From assembly GCA_021740645.1 (NCBI GenBank), contig JAIOZL010000004.1, positions 124,001 to 188,000 of the forward strand: a stretch of DNA of 64,000 nt, given 5' to 3'. A program made the position numbers and the translations under genes. The stretch comes from Bacteroidales bacterium (GTDB lineage Bacteria > Bacteroidota > Bacteroidia > Bacteroidales > JAADJA01). Shown piece after piece: positions 45,804 through 54,465 of the stretch; the stretch's first letter is position 1; every line of letters begins with the position of its first letter. Under the pieces are notes generated by a model. It ran no database searches. It was not told the origin of the DNA and worked only from the letters and a program-made list of their open reading frames with translations.

Positions 45804-46589
45804 ATGCAAAAGCTCAAAATTCTTTTTCGATATATTGCTTATCTGCAGCAGGCTAAATCAAAGTTCGATATCCATTCCCCGTTCCTTTTCGACCTGGTTA
45901 CAAAAGTTCTGGAAGATTCCAGAATTTATCCGGAATATGAAAAAATCGAAAATCTGAAAAAGAATTTATTAAAGTCTGAGCAAACAATCAATGTTGTTGA
46001 TCTGGGAGCAGGAACAAGTTCTGGTGACAAAAATACCCGCTCCATCTCAAGCATTACAAAAAATTCTTCTAAACCTTTTAAATTAGGACGTTTATTATAC
46101 AGGCTATCAAAATATTATGCCCCTGAACACATCATTGAGCTTGGAACATCCATGGGCTTGAGCACAGCATACATGGCAATGGGTAATCCTGCAGCAAAGG
46201 TGGTTACTATTGAAGGTTGTCCGAATATATCCAAAGTTGCAGGTGAAAATTTCAAATTGCTTGGTATAAAAAATATAACGCTTATAAACGGAAATTTTAA
46301 CGAGGCTTTGCCCTCCGTTTTAGACTCCGGTAAAAAGGTAGACCTTGCATTCATTGATGGAAACCATCTTAAAGAGCCAACCATAAAGTACTTTGAACAA
46401 TTTCTGGCCAATGCAGTTAATGATACATGTTTGATATTTGATGATATTCATTGGTCGGATCAGATGCAGGAGGCATGGAACCATATAACTAATCACAAGG
46501 AAGTAAGTCTTTCCATCGATCTGTTTTTTATGGGACTGGTATTTTTGAAGAAAGAATTGAGTAAAGAACATTTTATTCTGCGATTTTAA
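45804..46589 (+). CDS. Class I SAM-dependent methyltransferase
   Basis: 261 residues with a Rossmann fold of the O-methyltransferase type. The SAM-binding glycine motif is IIELGTSMGLSTAYMA near residue 112. It is followed by an acidic strand end (VVTIEGC) and VDLAFIDGNH, CLIFDDIHWSDQM near 210, which resemble catechol O-methyltransferase-like motifs. The N-terminal segment SKFDIHSPFLFDLVTKVL is a family feature in Bacteroidota. The substrate is unknown. The upstream -7 box ends 4 bp before the ATG, so the transcript may be leaderless. Confidence 0.84.
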   Translation: MQKLKILFRYIAYLQQAKSKFDIHSPFLFDLVTKVLEDSRIYPEYEKIENLKKNLLKSEQTINVVDLGAGTSSGDKNTRSISSITKNSSKPFKLGRLLYRLSKYYAPEHIIELGTSMGLSTAYMAMGNPAAKVVTIEGCPNISKVAGENFKLLGIKNITLINGNFNEALPSVLDSGKKVDLAFIDGNHLKEPTIKYFEQFLANAVNDTCLIFDDIHWSDQMQEAWNHITNHKEVSLSIDLFFMGLVFLKKELSKEHFILRF

Positions 46590-46597
46590 TTTTAAAT

Positions 46598-46605
46598 TAT
46601 CTTTG
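46598..46605 (+). promoter_or_regulatory. -7 box upstream of the LolD-like ATPase
   Basis: TATCTTTG matches TAnnTTTG, 21 bp before the ATG at 46626. A TCTG at 46577-46580 sits 17 bp upstream and may be a degenerate -33 element. Confidence 0.5.
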
Positions 46606-46625
46606 TGGAAACCAAATAATAACAC

Positions 46626-47360
46626 ATGAAAACTGAAGTCATCAAGCTATCTGGAATCACGAGACATTTTAAAGTAGGTACAGAAATAGTCAAGGCACTC
46701 AGAGGCATCAACTTAACCATTAATAAAAATGAATTTGTAGCCTTAATGGGCCCTTCTGGCTCCGGTAAATCAACTTTAATGAACCTGCTTGGTTGTCTGG
46801 ATACACCCACAAACGGAGAATATATTTTAAATGGTAAGGACGTAAGCAAACTTGACGACAACAGCCTTGCTGAGATCAGGAACAAAGAAATTGGGTTTGT
46901 ATTTCAAACCTTTAACTTATTGCCACGATCTACTGCCCTTGAAAATGTAATGCTACCTTTGATTTATGCTGGGTATAACAAAACCAACAGAATAGAACGT
47001 GCCAAAGAGGTTCTTGAAAATGTGCAGCTTTCCGACCGTATACTTCATAAACCTAATGAACTCTCAGGCGGACAGAGGCAACGGGTGGCAGTAGCCAGAG
47101 CCCTGGTTAACAGGCCATCTATAATACTGGCTGATGAACCAACCGGTAACCTTGATTCAAAGACTTCCATAGAAATTATGGGTTTACTCGATCAAATTCA
47201 CAAGGCAGGAAATACGATTATTGTGGTAACACATGAAGAAGATATCGCACAACATGCCCATCGGATTATACGATTAATCGATGGGATGGTGGACAGGGAT
47301 GAAATTAATGAAAACCCCAGGACACCGGATTTTTATAAGGAAACAAAAATAGAAGTTTAA
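46626..47360 (+). CDS. ABC transporter ATP-binding protein, LolD/MacB type
   Basis: A 244-residue nucleotide-binding subunit. Walker A is GPSGSGKST near residue 41, the Q-loop is VFQTFNLLP, the signature is [15 protein letters not shown] and Walker B is [14 protein letters not shown]. These are diagnostic for the LolD/MacB/FtsE group that pairs with FtsX-like permeases. No permease gene is adjacent, so the partner is elsewhere, possibly the orphan permease at 14924. The next gene, 4 bp downstream, is an unrelated adenosyltransferase, suggesting an operon of convenience. Confidence 0.93.
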   Translation: MKTEVIKLSGITRHFKVGTEIVKALRGINLTINKNEFVALMGPSGSGKSTLMNLLGCLDTPTNGEYILNGKDVSKLDDNSLAEIRNKEIGFVFQTFNLLPRSTALENVMLPLIYAGYNKTNRIERAKEVLENVQLSDRILHKPNELSGGQRQRVAVARALVNRPSIILADEPTGNLDSKTSIEIMGLLDQIHKAGNTIIVVTHEEDIAQHAHRIIRLIDGMVDRDEINENPRTPDFYKETKIEV

Positions 47361-47364
47361 GTTA

Positions 47365-47919
47365 ATGGAATACAAAATCTACACCCGTGGGGGAGATAAA
47401 GGGAAAACATCGCTTTTGGGAGGAACCAGGGTGCCTAAATATCATATCAGGATTGAAGCTTACGGGACCTTGGATGAATTGACATCTTATCTTGGGTTGG
47501 TGCGTGATTTACAAACAAACTCCCATTATAAAGACATTTTACTTAAAATACAAAACAACCTGTTTACCGCAGAATCGCATTTAGCGGCCGATAAACCTGA
47601 GTCTATTGCTTCTCTGCCTGTAATTTCAGAAGATGACATCACCATTCTGGAACAGGAGATTGATGCGATGAATGATGTTTTGCCTCCCTTAAAATCATTT
47701 ATTTTGCCAGGAGGACATCCCGTTGTATCCAATTGTCATATTGCACGTACAATTTGTCGCAGAGCAGAACGTTTAACGATCAAACTTGCAGAAGTACATC
47801 CGGTCGATGAATTGATCATTAAATTGTTAAACAGGCTTTCGGATTACTTATTTGTGCTTGCCAGGAAAGTATCATTTGATCTAAATATTCCTGACACACC
47901 CTGGAAGCCTCATAAATAG
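47365..47919 (+). CDS. PduO-type cob(I)yrinic acid a,c-diamide adenosyltransferase
   Basis: A 184-residue five-helix-bundle enzyme that adenosylates cob(I)alamin using ATP. The N-terminal ATP-binding motif is YTRGGDKGKTSLLGGTRVPK, followed by EAYGTLDELTSYLGL; the active-site helix has HIARTICRRAERL near residue 125, and the end FVLARKVSFDLNIPDTPW is characteristic. It is cytoplasmic. It lies 4 bp after the ABC ATPase. The presence of this enzyme implies use of adenosylcobalamin somewhere in the cell, not shown in the window. Confidence 0.93.
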   Translation: MEYKIYTRGGDKGKTSLLGGTRVPKYHIRIEAYGTLDELTSYLGLVRDLQTNSHYKDILLKIQNNLFTAESHLAADKPESIASLPVISEDDITILEQEIDAMNDVLPPLKSFILPGGHPVVSNCHIARTICRRAERLTIKLAEVHPVDELIIKLLNRLSDYLFVLARKVSFDLNIPDTPWKPHK

Positions 47920-47955
47920 TAGGTTTTAAGCAGTTTTGGATTTTAATAATTTTTC

Positions 47956-47985
47956 TTTGTTTTATGACAAAAAAAATTACTTTTG
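47956..47985 (+). promoter_or_regulatory. Promoter TTTG-N18-TACTTTTG for the DUF2795 gene
   Basis: A TTTG (47956-47959) and TACTTTTG (47978-47985) are spaced by 18 bp, a strong Bacteroidota consensus. The ATG follows at 48015. Confidence 0.75.
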
Positions 47986-48014
47986 CAAAAATTAGTAACC
48001 AATTTAATAAGTAA

Positions 48015-48236
48015 ATGTACTGGACACTTGAGTTAGCATCAAAACTTGAAGACGCACCCTGGCCAGCAACCAAAGATGAGTTAATTGACTACGCTATACG
48101 GTCAGGCGCTCCGATGGAAGTCATCGAGAACCTGAAGGAAATAGAGGATGAAGGTGAAGTGTATGATAGCATTGAAGATATTTGGCCAGAGTACCCAACA
48201 AAAGAAGACTTCTTCTTTCATGAAGATGAGTATTAA
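48015..48236 (+). CDS. DUF2795 domain protein
   Basis: A 73-residue acidic protein starting at 48015, with MYWTLELASKLEDAPWPATKDELIDYAIRSGAP..VIENL, the recognisable DUF2795 pattern seen across Bacteroidota. DUF2795 proteins have no established role; some carry a helix-turn-helix-like core. The strong promoter and the own terminator downstream imply a highly expressed monocistronic transcript. Confidence 0.88.
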   Translation: MYWTLELASKLEDAPWPATKDELIDYAIRSGAPMEVIENLKEIEDEGEVYDSIEDIWPEYPTKEDFFFHEDEY

Positions 48237-48253
48237 TATTTTAACACGAAAAT

Positions 48254-48291
48254 AAAACGAGCGGTCGATATTCTAATCCATCGCTCGTTTT
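48254..48291. terminator. Bidirectional terminator between DUF2795 and Hsp15-like genes
   Basis: AAAACGAGCG (48254-48263) pairs with CGCTCGTTTT (48282-48291) around an 18-nt loop, with T-rich ends on both strands between two convergent genes. Confidence 0.85.
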
Positions 48292-48311
48292 AATTTTAGT
48301 CTTTTATTTTA

Positions 48312-48701
48312 CTAAAACTTTGATTTCTTAAGCTTCTCAATTAAGCGTCTTTCTTTTTTTGTAGGCCTGCCGATACCTTTTTCCCTGATTTCATGGTTCA
48401 GTACATGCATCATTTTAAGTTTGTCATATTCTTCCTGTGGTGTCAGGTCATGTAAATATTCTTCTACTAATTTTGCCCCTACCCTTTTATCCAGAATTGC
48501 TTTTACTTCAAGAGTTCTTTGGATTTGATTTTGACTAACCACAATGGTATCATTTACCTTCACCTCACGAGAAGGTTTTACCGGCTGGTCAGCTATCCTG
48601 ACTTTATTTGATTTACAGGCTTCAGTAGCCAGACTCCTTGTTTTATAAATCCTGACTGCCCATAACCATTTATCAATCCTGACGGACTCCTCAGTTTTCA
48701 T
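48312..48701 (-). CDS. Hsp15-like S4-domain RNA-binding protein
   Basis: A 129-residue S4-domain protein ([30 protein letters not shown] near residues 7-36, then [11 protein letters not shown]). A basic C-terminal tail ([18 protein letters not shown]) follows, as in Hsp15/HslR, which recycles 50S subunits carrying nascent chains. The start overlaps the stop of der by 4 bp (ATGA), so the two are translationally coupled. Assignment to HslR rather than another S4 protein rests on length and the basic tail. Confidence 0.86.
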   Translation of the reverse strand: MKTEESVRIDKWLWAVRIYKTRSLATEACKSNKVRIADQPVKPSREVKVNDTIVVSQNQIQRTLEVKAILDKRVGAKLVEEYLHDLTPQEEYDKLKMMHVLNHEIREKGIGRPTKKERRLIEKLKKSKF

Positions 48702-50002
48702 TTCTTACGGAAATAGATTTGTACAGGCACCCCGGTCAAATCAAAATGATTTCTCATTTGGTTTTCTAAGAAGCGCTTATACGGTTCCCTGATGTATTGT
48801 GGGGAGTTGCAGAAAAAAACAAATGCCGGGAAAGCAGTTTTTAGCTGGGTAATGTACTTAATCTTTACATACTTGCCTTTGATAGCCGGAGGAGGTGTTT
48901 TGGCAATAATAGGAAGCAGTAAATCATTCAGCTTTGAAGTACTGACTTCAAGGGATTTGTTTTTATGCACTTTCACACCTAGTTCAAGAGCCTTAAATAT
49001 TCTTTGTTTTTTGGGAACAGAAGTAAACACTATGGGGACATCAGAAAAAGGCGCAGTTTTTTCCCTTACCATTGCTTCAAAATCCAGGTGGGTTTTCGTT
49101 TCCTTTTCTATTAAATCCCATTTATTAACAATGATCACTACGCCTTTCCTGTTTTTCACAATTAAATGAAAAATATTCTGATCCTGGGCTTCAAATCCTT
49201 CAGTAGCATCAATCATCAAAAAGCATACATCACTACTTTCGATCACCCGAACTGCTCTCAAAGCAGAATAAAACTCAATATTTTCTCTAACTTTGCCCTT
49301 CTTCCGCAAGCCAGCAGTATCTACCAATAAAAAGTCAAAACCAAATCCACTATAATGTGTGTAAATCGAGTCGCGGGTAGTGCCGGCAACCGGGGTTACG
49401 ATATTCCTGTCATCCCCCAAAAAAGCATTTACCAAAGAGGATTTGCCTACATTAGGACGCCCAACAACTGCAAACTTAGGCAGATCAGGTAGCTCCTCCA
49501 CAGTTTTCTTTTCAAAGATTTTTACTACTTCATCAAGCAATTCACCGGTACCACTTCCATTAACAGCTGAAACAGGAAAAACCTCGTCAAGTCCAAGCTG
49601 ATAAAATTCTGCGGTCTCGTGTATCTTATCTGAATTATCCACCTTGTTAGCAACCAAAAATATTTTCTTCTTACTCCGTCGTAAAATATCCGCCACATCT
49701 TCATCCAGGCCGGTAAGACCGGCTTTTACATCTACCACAAATAAAATAGTATCCGCCTCATCAATGGCCAGGTTGACCTGTTTTCTGATTTCCTCCTCAA
49801 AAACATCTTCAGAACCCACAACATAACCTCCGGTATCAATTACCGAAAATTCCACTCCATTCCAATCTGCTTTACCATAATGCCTGTCGCGGGTAACCCC
49901 GCTGGTTTCCTCAACAATGGCCTGCCTTGAGGTTGTTAAGCGGTTGAATAAAGTCGATTTCCCTACATTGGGTCTTCCCACTATTGCTAATATATTCGAC
50001 AT
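48698..50002 (-). CDS. der: Ribosome biogenesis GTPase Der
   Basis: A 434-residue double GTPase. The first G domain has GRPNVGKST at residues 9-17, and the second has GRPNVGKSS near 180, each with DTAGL/DTGGY G3 and NKWD/NKVD G4 motifs. A KH-like C-terminal domain runs from about 350 to the end. It acts in 50S assembly. It precedes the Hsp15-like gene on the same strand and follows era by 26 bp, making an era-der-hslR-like ribosome-assembly operon. Confidence 0.96.
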   Translation of the reverse strand: MSNILAIVGRPNVGKSTLFNRLTTSRQAIVEETSGVTRDRHYGKADWNGVEFSVIDTGGYVVGSEDVFEEEIRKQVNLAIDEADTILFVVDVKAGLTGLDEDVADILRRSKKKIFLVANKVDNSDKIHETAEFYQLGLDEVFPVSAVNGSGTGELLDEVVKIFEKKTVEELPDLPKFAVVGRPNVGKSSLVNAFLGDDRNIVTPVAGTTRDSIYTHYSGFGFDFLLVDTAGLRKKGKVRENIEFYSALRAVRVIESSDVCFLMIDATEGFEAQDQNIFHLIVKNRKGVVIIVNKWDLIEKETKTHLDFEAMVREKTAPFSDVPIVFTSVPKKQRIFKALELGVKVHKNKSLEVSTSKLNDLLLPIIAKTPPPAIKGKYVKIKYITQLKTAFPAFVFFCNSPQYIREPYKRFLENQMRNHFDLTGVPVQIYFRKK

Positions 50003-50028
50003 TTTTATATTATTTTTTAATTCTATGT

Positions 50029-50907
50029 TTACACTTCATAACCAAAGCGTTTCAGTTGCTTTTCATTATCACGCCAATCCTTGCTTACTTTAACAGTAAG
50101 TTCAAGAAATACCTTTTTCCCCACAAAATTCTCAATATCCTTTCTTGCCTCTATCCCTACCTTTTTTATGGCCTTTCCTCCTTTTCCTAAAATGATCATT
50201 TTCTGAGTTTCACGCATCACATAAATCAATGACGTAATGCGTATAATTTCTTCTGCTTCTTTATAGGATTCTACCACAATCTCTACTGAATAGGGGATTT
50301 CCTGCTTGTAAAAAAGTAGTATTTTTTCCCTGATTATCTCCGAAATAAAAAAGCGCATGGTTTTATCAGTTAGTTCACCTTTTGGATAATATGCAGGACT
50401 TTCAGGGAGAAGATCTATGATACTTTCAAGTATTTTCTGAGTATTAAAATTATTGAGCGCTGAAACCGGGATAACCTCACTCTCAGGGAAGATGGTATTC
50501 CAATGTACCATTTGCTTTTCCACCTCTTCCTGATTGGAAAGGTCAATTTTATTTAACAGCACCAATATGGGAAGCTTTGATTGTTTAATTTTTTCAACAA
50601 CTAGCTCATTATACCTTTTTTCGCCAGTTTCGACCATGTATAAAAAAATATCTGCATCCTTAAGCGCATATTCCACATAACCCATCATTTTTTCCTGGAG
50701 TTTATAGGTCGGGTTTAATATCCCCGGAAGGTCGGAGTAAATGATCTGGAAATCATCACCGTTCACAATACCTAATATCCTATGACGGGTAGTTTGAGCC
50801 TTGGAAGTAATGATTGAAAGCTGCTCGCCAACCAGTGCATTCATTAGGGTAGACTTCCCCACGTTTGGATTTCCCAAGATATTTACAAATCCTGCCTTAT
50901 GTTGCAT
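50029..50907 (-). CDS. era: Era GTPase
   Basis: A 292-residue GTPase that matures 16S rRNA in the 30S subunit. G1 is GNPNVGKST (residues 12-20), the G3 element is [10 protein letters not shown]4 is NKID, and the C-terminal KH domain has [24 protein letters not shown]. The product is cytoplasmic and peripherally membrane associated in other bacteria. The upstream region is shared with the divergently oriented promoter of the initiator tRNA. Confidence 0.96.
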   Translation of the reverse strand: MQHKAGFVNILGNPNVGKSTLMNALVGEQLSIITSKAQTTRHRILGIVNGDDFQIIYSDLPGILNPTYKLQEKMMGYVEYALKDADIFLYMVETGEKRYNELVVEKIKQSKLPILVLLNKIDLSNQEEVEKQMVHWNTIFPESEVIPVSALNNFNTQKILESIIDLLPESPAYYPKGELTDKTMRFFISEIIREKILLFYKQEIPYSVEIVVESYKEAEEIIRITSLIYVMRETQKMIILGKGGKAIKKVGIEARKDIENFVGKKVFLELTVKVSKDWRDNEKQLKRFGYEV

Positions 50908-50922
50908 TAAGTTTGAAATTTT

Positions 50923-50952
50923 TTTGTAATTAAATAATCTTTGCTATCTTTG
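50923..50952 (+). promoter_or_regulatory. Promoter TTTG-N18-TATCTTTG for tRNA-fMet
   Basis: TTTG (50923-50926) and TATCTTTG (50945-50952) are spaced by 18 bp, the best promoter match in the window. It drives the initiator tRNA about 57 bp downstream. Confidence 0.8.
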
Positions 50953-51009
50953 CACGCTCGTTTAGGCGACAAAGTTACGAATTAGAACGTTCTTATACAT
51001 AAAATATAT

Positions 51010-51081
<72 letters not shown>

Positions 51082-51089
51082 CTTGATCG

Positions 51090-51124
51090 GAATGACATTG
51101 AAAAATCAATGTCATTCTTTTTTT
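51090..51124 (+). terminator. Rho-independent terminator of tRNA-fMet
   Basis: GAATGACATTGA (51090-51101) pairs perfectly with TCAATGTCATTC (51106-51117) over a 4-nt AAAA loop, followed by a T run. Confidence 0.92.
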
Positions 51125-51420
51125 TGCCCATCCGAATCCATAGTTATAACTACAAATCAGCTTAACCACTTCATTCCATTCAGTAGTTCGAACTCTGTTT
51201 TCTTCAAAATAAATTTTTCCCTTAAAGGTCGAACCAGCAGATTCTATTGATTTTTTCTGTGTCAATGTTTACAGATTTTAAGGTTTTGAACTTAATCATT
51301 GAACCTAAGTTTAAAGATAAGAAGCTATTTCTTAACCCCAACTCTTAGTTAGTCCAATTTTTACGGAATATTTACAAACTTGCTAAGCATTACTAGTAGA
51401 AATGACAAACTATGATATAT
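51125..51420. other. Intergenic region without a supported gene
   Basis: Nearly 300 bp between the tRNA terminator and the end of the histidine kinase gene. An antisense frame running across the tRNA (51041-51265, minus) is not credible. I see no promoter pair, terminator or clear repeat here. Confidence 0.6.
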
Positions 51421-52800
51421 CTACTTTTGAAGTGGCACGAGTTCCGAATTTAGTATAATACTGAAAGTAGTTTGGCTTTCTCTTCCAGTTGTTAATTTTA
51501 TATCGCCACCCATTTGTAAAATAATTTGTTTGCTGAGGCTCAACCCGATACCTGAGCCGTTTTCTTTGGTAGTGAAAAAGGGAACAAAAATTTGTTCTTT
51601 TAATTCGGGAGGAATTTGCGGCCCGTTGTTGGAAATGTCAATCTTTACGGAGCTGTCATTTTTTATGAGTTTGATGCCGATTTGCGGGTTTTCGGTATTT
51701 TCTATGATCAGCACTTCCAAAGCATTTTTGAGCAGGTTTAATATTACCTGTGAAAGTAGTTTTTCATCGGTAGAAAATAGAATATCGTTTGGTATATTCT
51801 TTTCGATTTTTATGGAGTTAAACCCAGGGTATGCACTGGCTGTAATCAAATCACTTTCGATTAGCTTGGACAAGTTTACTTCTTTAAACAAAGGTTCAGG
51901 AAGTTTTGTGAATTTCCTGTAATTTTCAACAAAATTTATCAAACCCAGTCCGCGTTCTTCAATCACACCCAGACCTTTTACCGTATTAGCAATAGTTTTA
52001 GTATCAACTTCTTTTGAATTTATTGTTTTTTCGTTGCTGATGAAATAGCCAGAAATAACCTTCGACAAAGTAGTGATGGGCGTTATGTTGTTCATTATTT
52101 CGTGCGATAAAGTCCGCGCCAGTTTAATCCAGGAGTCAATCTCCCGGTTATCAAGTTCTTTTGTAATATCACTTACTGCCACCAGTTTTATACTTTCATT
52201 ATTGGTTTTTATTTCGGAGAGTTTAAACAAGAGTTTTTGCCCGGCCTGGTTTTCAAAAATGGCAGATGGCCGGTTAATTTTCTTAGAAGGTTCCATGATA
52301 AAGCCAGGCAATTTTTTATCAATAGCATGTAACGAATTAATATGATGATATTCATTTAACCTGGTAAGTTTTATAGCAGCAGGATTAATGTTAATAACCC
52401 TTCCTGTATCGTTCACCGAAAAAAGTCCGGTTGCCGATTGGTCAATCACCGAACGAAAATATTGTTCCTGGGTGCTAATGTCTACTTTTATTTGTCTGAA
52501 AAGATTGTTTAGTCTTTCTATTCCCGAATAAACATCATTGATGGCTTTGTTGTTTGTTTTCGTAGGGGTTTTTAACGTGGTATCATCATTTTCGATACCC
52601 AAAAGGAAAGACGCAATCCAATGATTTAAGCCGTTAAAATATCGGATAATATTAATCACAGCAGCCATCAACAAAATCAACATCATGATGCTCAAAACCA
52701 AAGCTTGTTTTTCAAAATATAAAAAAGTGGAAGCCCCCGAAAGCATTATAATAATTGCTAATCGTAAAATTATTGCACCATAAAAATGTTTGTAAGACAT
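51421..52800 (-). CDS. Membrane sensor histidine kinase, NtrB-like
   Basis: 459 residues. Two adjacent N-terminal hydrophobic helices (about residues 10-28 and 33-55) have almost no periplasmic loop, so it probably senses a membrane or cytoplasmic signal. A PAS-like domain lies at about 112-215 (VIDQSATGLFSVNDTGRVININP). The H box is ARTLSHEIMNNITPITTLS with His233, followed by the N box ILNLLKNALEVL, G1 DISNNGPQIPPE and G2 GSGIGLSLSKQI. It is the second gene of a minus-strand pair with the sigma-54 activator, 15 bp downstream of it, and is therefore its probable cognate kinase. Confidence 0.93.
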   Translation of the reverse strand: MSYKHFYGAIILRLAIIIMLSGASTFLYFEKQALVLSIMMLILLMAAVINIIRYFNGLNHWIASFLLGIENDDTTLKTPTKTNNKAINDVYSGIERLNNLFRQIKVDISTQEQYFRSVIDQSATGLFSVNDTGRVININPAAIKLTRLNEYHHINSLHAIDKKLPGFIMEPSKKINRPSAIFENQAGQKLLFKLSEIKTNNESIKLVAVSDITKELDNREIDSWIKLARTLSHEIMNNITPITTLSKVISGYFISNEKTINSKEVDTKTIANTVKGLGVIEERGLGLINFVENYRKFTKLPEPLFKEVNLSKLIESDLITASAYPGFNSIKIEKNIPNDILFSTDEKLLSQVILNLLKNALEVLIIENTENPQIGIKLIKNDSSVKIDISNNGPQIPPELKEQIFVPFFTTKENGSGIGLSLSKQIILQMGGDIKLTTGRESQTTFSIILNSELVPLQK

Positions 52801-52815
52801 CCTTGAATTTATTAA

Positions 52816-54210
52816 TTAATTATCCAGCTTCTTCAGTTTTTTATAAAGTGTAGGACGTGTAATTCCCAGTTTTTTAGCCACGGCACTCATATTTCCCTTT
52901 TCTTTTTCAATACTGGCCAGGATCATCTCCTGTTCCATTTCTTCGATGGTCCTATTTTGAAAATCTATTTTTGGATTTGGGTTGGTGCTATTTAAACTAA
53001 AACATTCTACACTAAGCACATTTGTCTCAGCTAAAATTACTGCTTTTTCGATGCAGTGCTGTAACTCTCTCACATTTCCCGGCCAGGTATATTTTAGTAG
53101 TTTCTGCCCGGCTCTCTGGCTCATTTTTAATCCGGGCTTATCATATTTCATCATGTATTTGTGTAAGTAAAATTCAGCCAGTAGAAGAACATCATTTCCA
53201 CGTTCCCTTAATGGAGGCAAATCAATGGTTATGGTATTGACCCGGTAAAGCAGATCTTCCCTAAATAGTCCATCCGTTACCAATTGATTTAAATCTTTAT
53301 TTGTGGCAGTAATTAGCCTAATATCAATAGGAACAGGGATATTACTTCCTAATTTTACAATGGTTCTGTTTTGTAATGATGTGAGTAATTTTGCCTGAAG
53401 CGATATAGGAAGGTTGCCGATCTCATCAAGGAAAAGTGTGCCTTTATTGGCAGTTTCAAATTTACCAATACGATCTTCTTTGGCATCGGTAAATGAACCT
53501 TTCGTATGTCCAAAAAGTTCACTTTCAAATAAGGACTCACTTATAGCGCCCATATCTACGCTGATCATTATTTCATTTTTCCTTTTGGAATATCGGTGGA
53601 TTTCTCGAGCAACAAGTTCTTTCCCGGTTCCATTTTCGCCGGCAATAAAAATATTGGCATCAGTTTTTGCCACTTTTTTCACCATCTCCATCACTCTTTT
53701 TATGGGTTCCGATTGACCGATAATTGATTGTGATGATGGATTCAGTTCCTGTTTCAGTGTGCTGGCAGTTTTATGCAGCGATGCATTCTCAATTTTAAGT
53801 TTTCTTAGCTTTAGCGAAGCATGTAAAGTGCTTATTAGTTTGTTGTTGTCCCAGGGTTTTAATATAAAATCAAAAGCCCCTTCTTTCACTGCTTTTACTG
53901 CCAGTGCAACATCCCCATAAGCGGTAATCATCACTACACTGATTGTAGGATCAAGTTTTTGTATCTGATGCAACCAGTAAATCCCTTCGTTGCCGGTATT
54001 GATCCCCGCTTTAAAATTCATATCAAGCAACACCACATCTATTTGATGTTGTTGAATTGTGGCGACCAAGCTGTTTGGATTTCGAAGGGTGAATACATCA
54101 TCGAACTCGGTTTGAAGTAACATCTCAAGTGCGGTCAGCACGCTTTTATTGTCGTCCAGAATAAGAATCTTTCCCTTCATCTCACATAAATAAGATTGAG
54201 CATATTTCAT
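52816..54210 (-). CDS. Sigma-54-dependent response regulator, NtrC family
   Basis: 464 residues; MKG at residue 11 (54180) is an alternative start. Order: receiver domain (about 13-130, phosphorylatable Asp63, acidic pair D19/D20, Lys in ILKPWD), AAA+ domain (about 155-385) with Walker A GENGTGKE and Walker B LFLDEIGN, and a C-terminal Fis-type helix-turn-helix (SAVAKKLGITRPTLYKKL). The sigma-54-contacting loop reads GSFTDA rather than GAFTGA. It should activate sigma-54 promoters when phosphorylated by the adjacent kinase. The dyad sites at 54259-54297 lie just upstream of its own start and may also autoregulate it. Confidence 0.95.
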   Translation of the reverse strand: MKYAQSYLCEMKGKILILDDNKSVLTALEMLLQTEFDDVFTLRNPNSLVATIQQHQIDVVLLDMNFKAGINTGNEGIYWLHQIQKLDPTISVVMITAYGDVALAVKAVKEGAFDFILKPWDNNKLISTLHASLKLRKLKIENASLHKTASTLKQELNPSSQSIIGQSEPIKRVMEMVKKVAKTDANIFIAGENGTGKELVAREIHRYSKRKNEIMISVDMGAISESLFESELFGHTKGSFTDAKEDRIGKFETANKGTLFLDEIGNLPISLQAKLLTSLQNRTIVKLGSNIPVPIDIRLITATNKDLNQLVTDGLFREDLLYRVNTITIDLPPLRERGNDVLLLAEFYLHKYMMKYDKPGLKMSQRAGQKLLKYTWPGNVRELQHCIEKAVILAETNVLSVECFSLNSTNPNPKIDFQNRTIEEMEQEMILASIEKEKGNMSAVAKKLGITRPTLYKKLKKLDN

Positions 54211-54258
54211 ATTAAAATAACATGAAATGATCGATTGTCTTTAACGAAAGTAAATATT

Positions 54259-54275
54259 TGTAAATGAATTAAACA
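54259..54275. promoter_or_regulatory. 17-bp dyad, upstream activator-like site 1
   Basis: TGTAAATGAATTAAACA shares its ends (TGTAAA...ACA) with the dyad that starts exactly 22 bp downstream (11 of 17 positions identical). It lies in the gap between the divergent NtrC-type regulator gene and the ABC operon. It is a weaker inverted repeat than site 2. Confidence 0.6.
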
Positions 54276-54280
54276 CACAC

Positions 54281-54297
54281 TGTAAAATTAATTTACA
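54281..54297. promoter_or_regulatory. 17-bp dyad, upstream activator-like site 2
   Basis: TGTAAA-ATTAA-TTTACA, perfect 6-bp arms around a 5-bp centre. Its centre (54289) is 74 bp upstream of the GG of the sigma-54-like element at 54363. The same spacing and dyad occur before the S41 peptidase at 62475-62491. Confidence 0.75.
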
Positions 54298-54361
54298 CTT
54301 TTTTTATGAATTGCAATTTGATTGAGATTTATATTACAGACAATCAGGGCTCTAACAATTG

Positions 54362-54377
54362 CGGCATTAGACTTGAA
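54362..54377 (+). promoter_or_regulatory. Sigma-54-like -24/-12 element for the ABC operon
   Basis: CGGCATTAGACTTGAA: GG, ten bases, then GA, with GGCAT and CTTG at the -24 and -12 positions. The -12 dinucleotide is GA instead of the canonical GC. The ABC ATPase ATG is at 54466. The S41 peptidase promoter has nearly the same sequence. Confidence 0.68.
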
Positions 54378-54465
54378 TAAAAGCGATTGACTTTGTGAAT
54401 TAGAGAAATCAAAAGGTAGGATTATAAAATAAATCAACAAGCTTTCAACCATAAAAGAAAATACA

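Noticed and set aside
54313-54345. TGATTG ... CAATCA as a further regulator dyad
   Set aside because: The 6-bp arms are separated by 16 bp and have no counterpart in the S41 promoter, unlike the 17-bp dyads.
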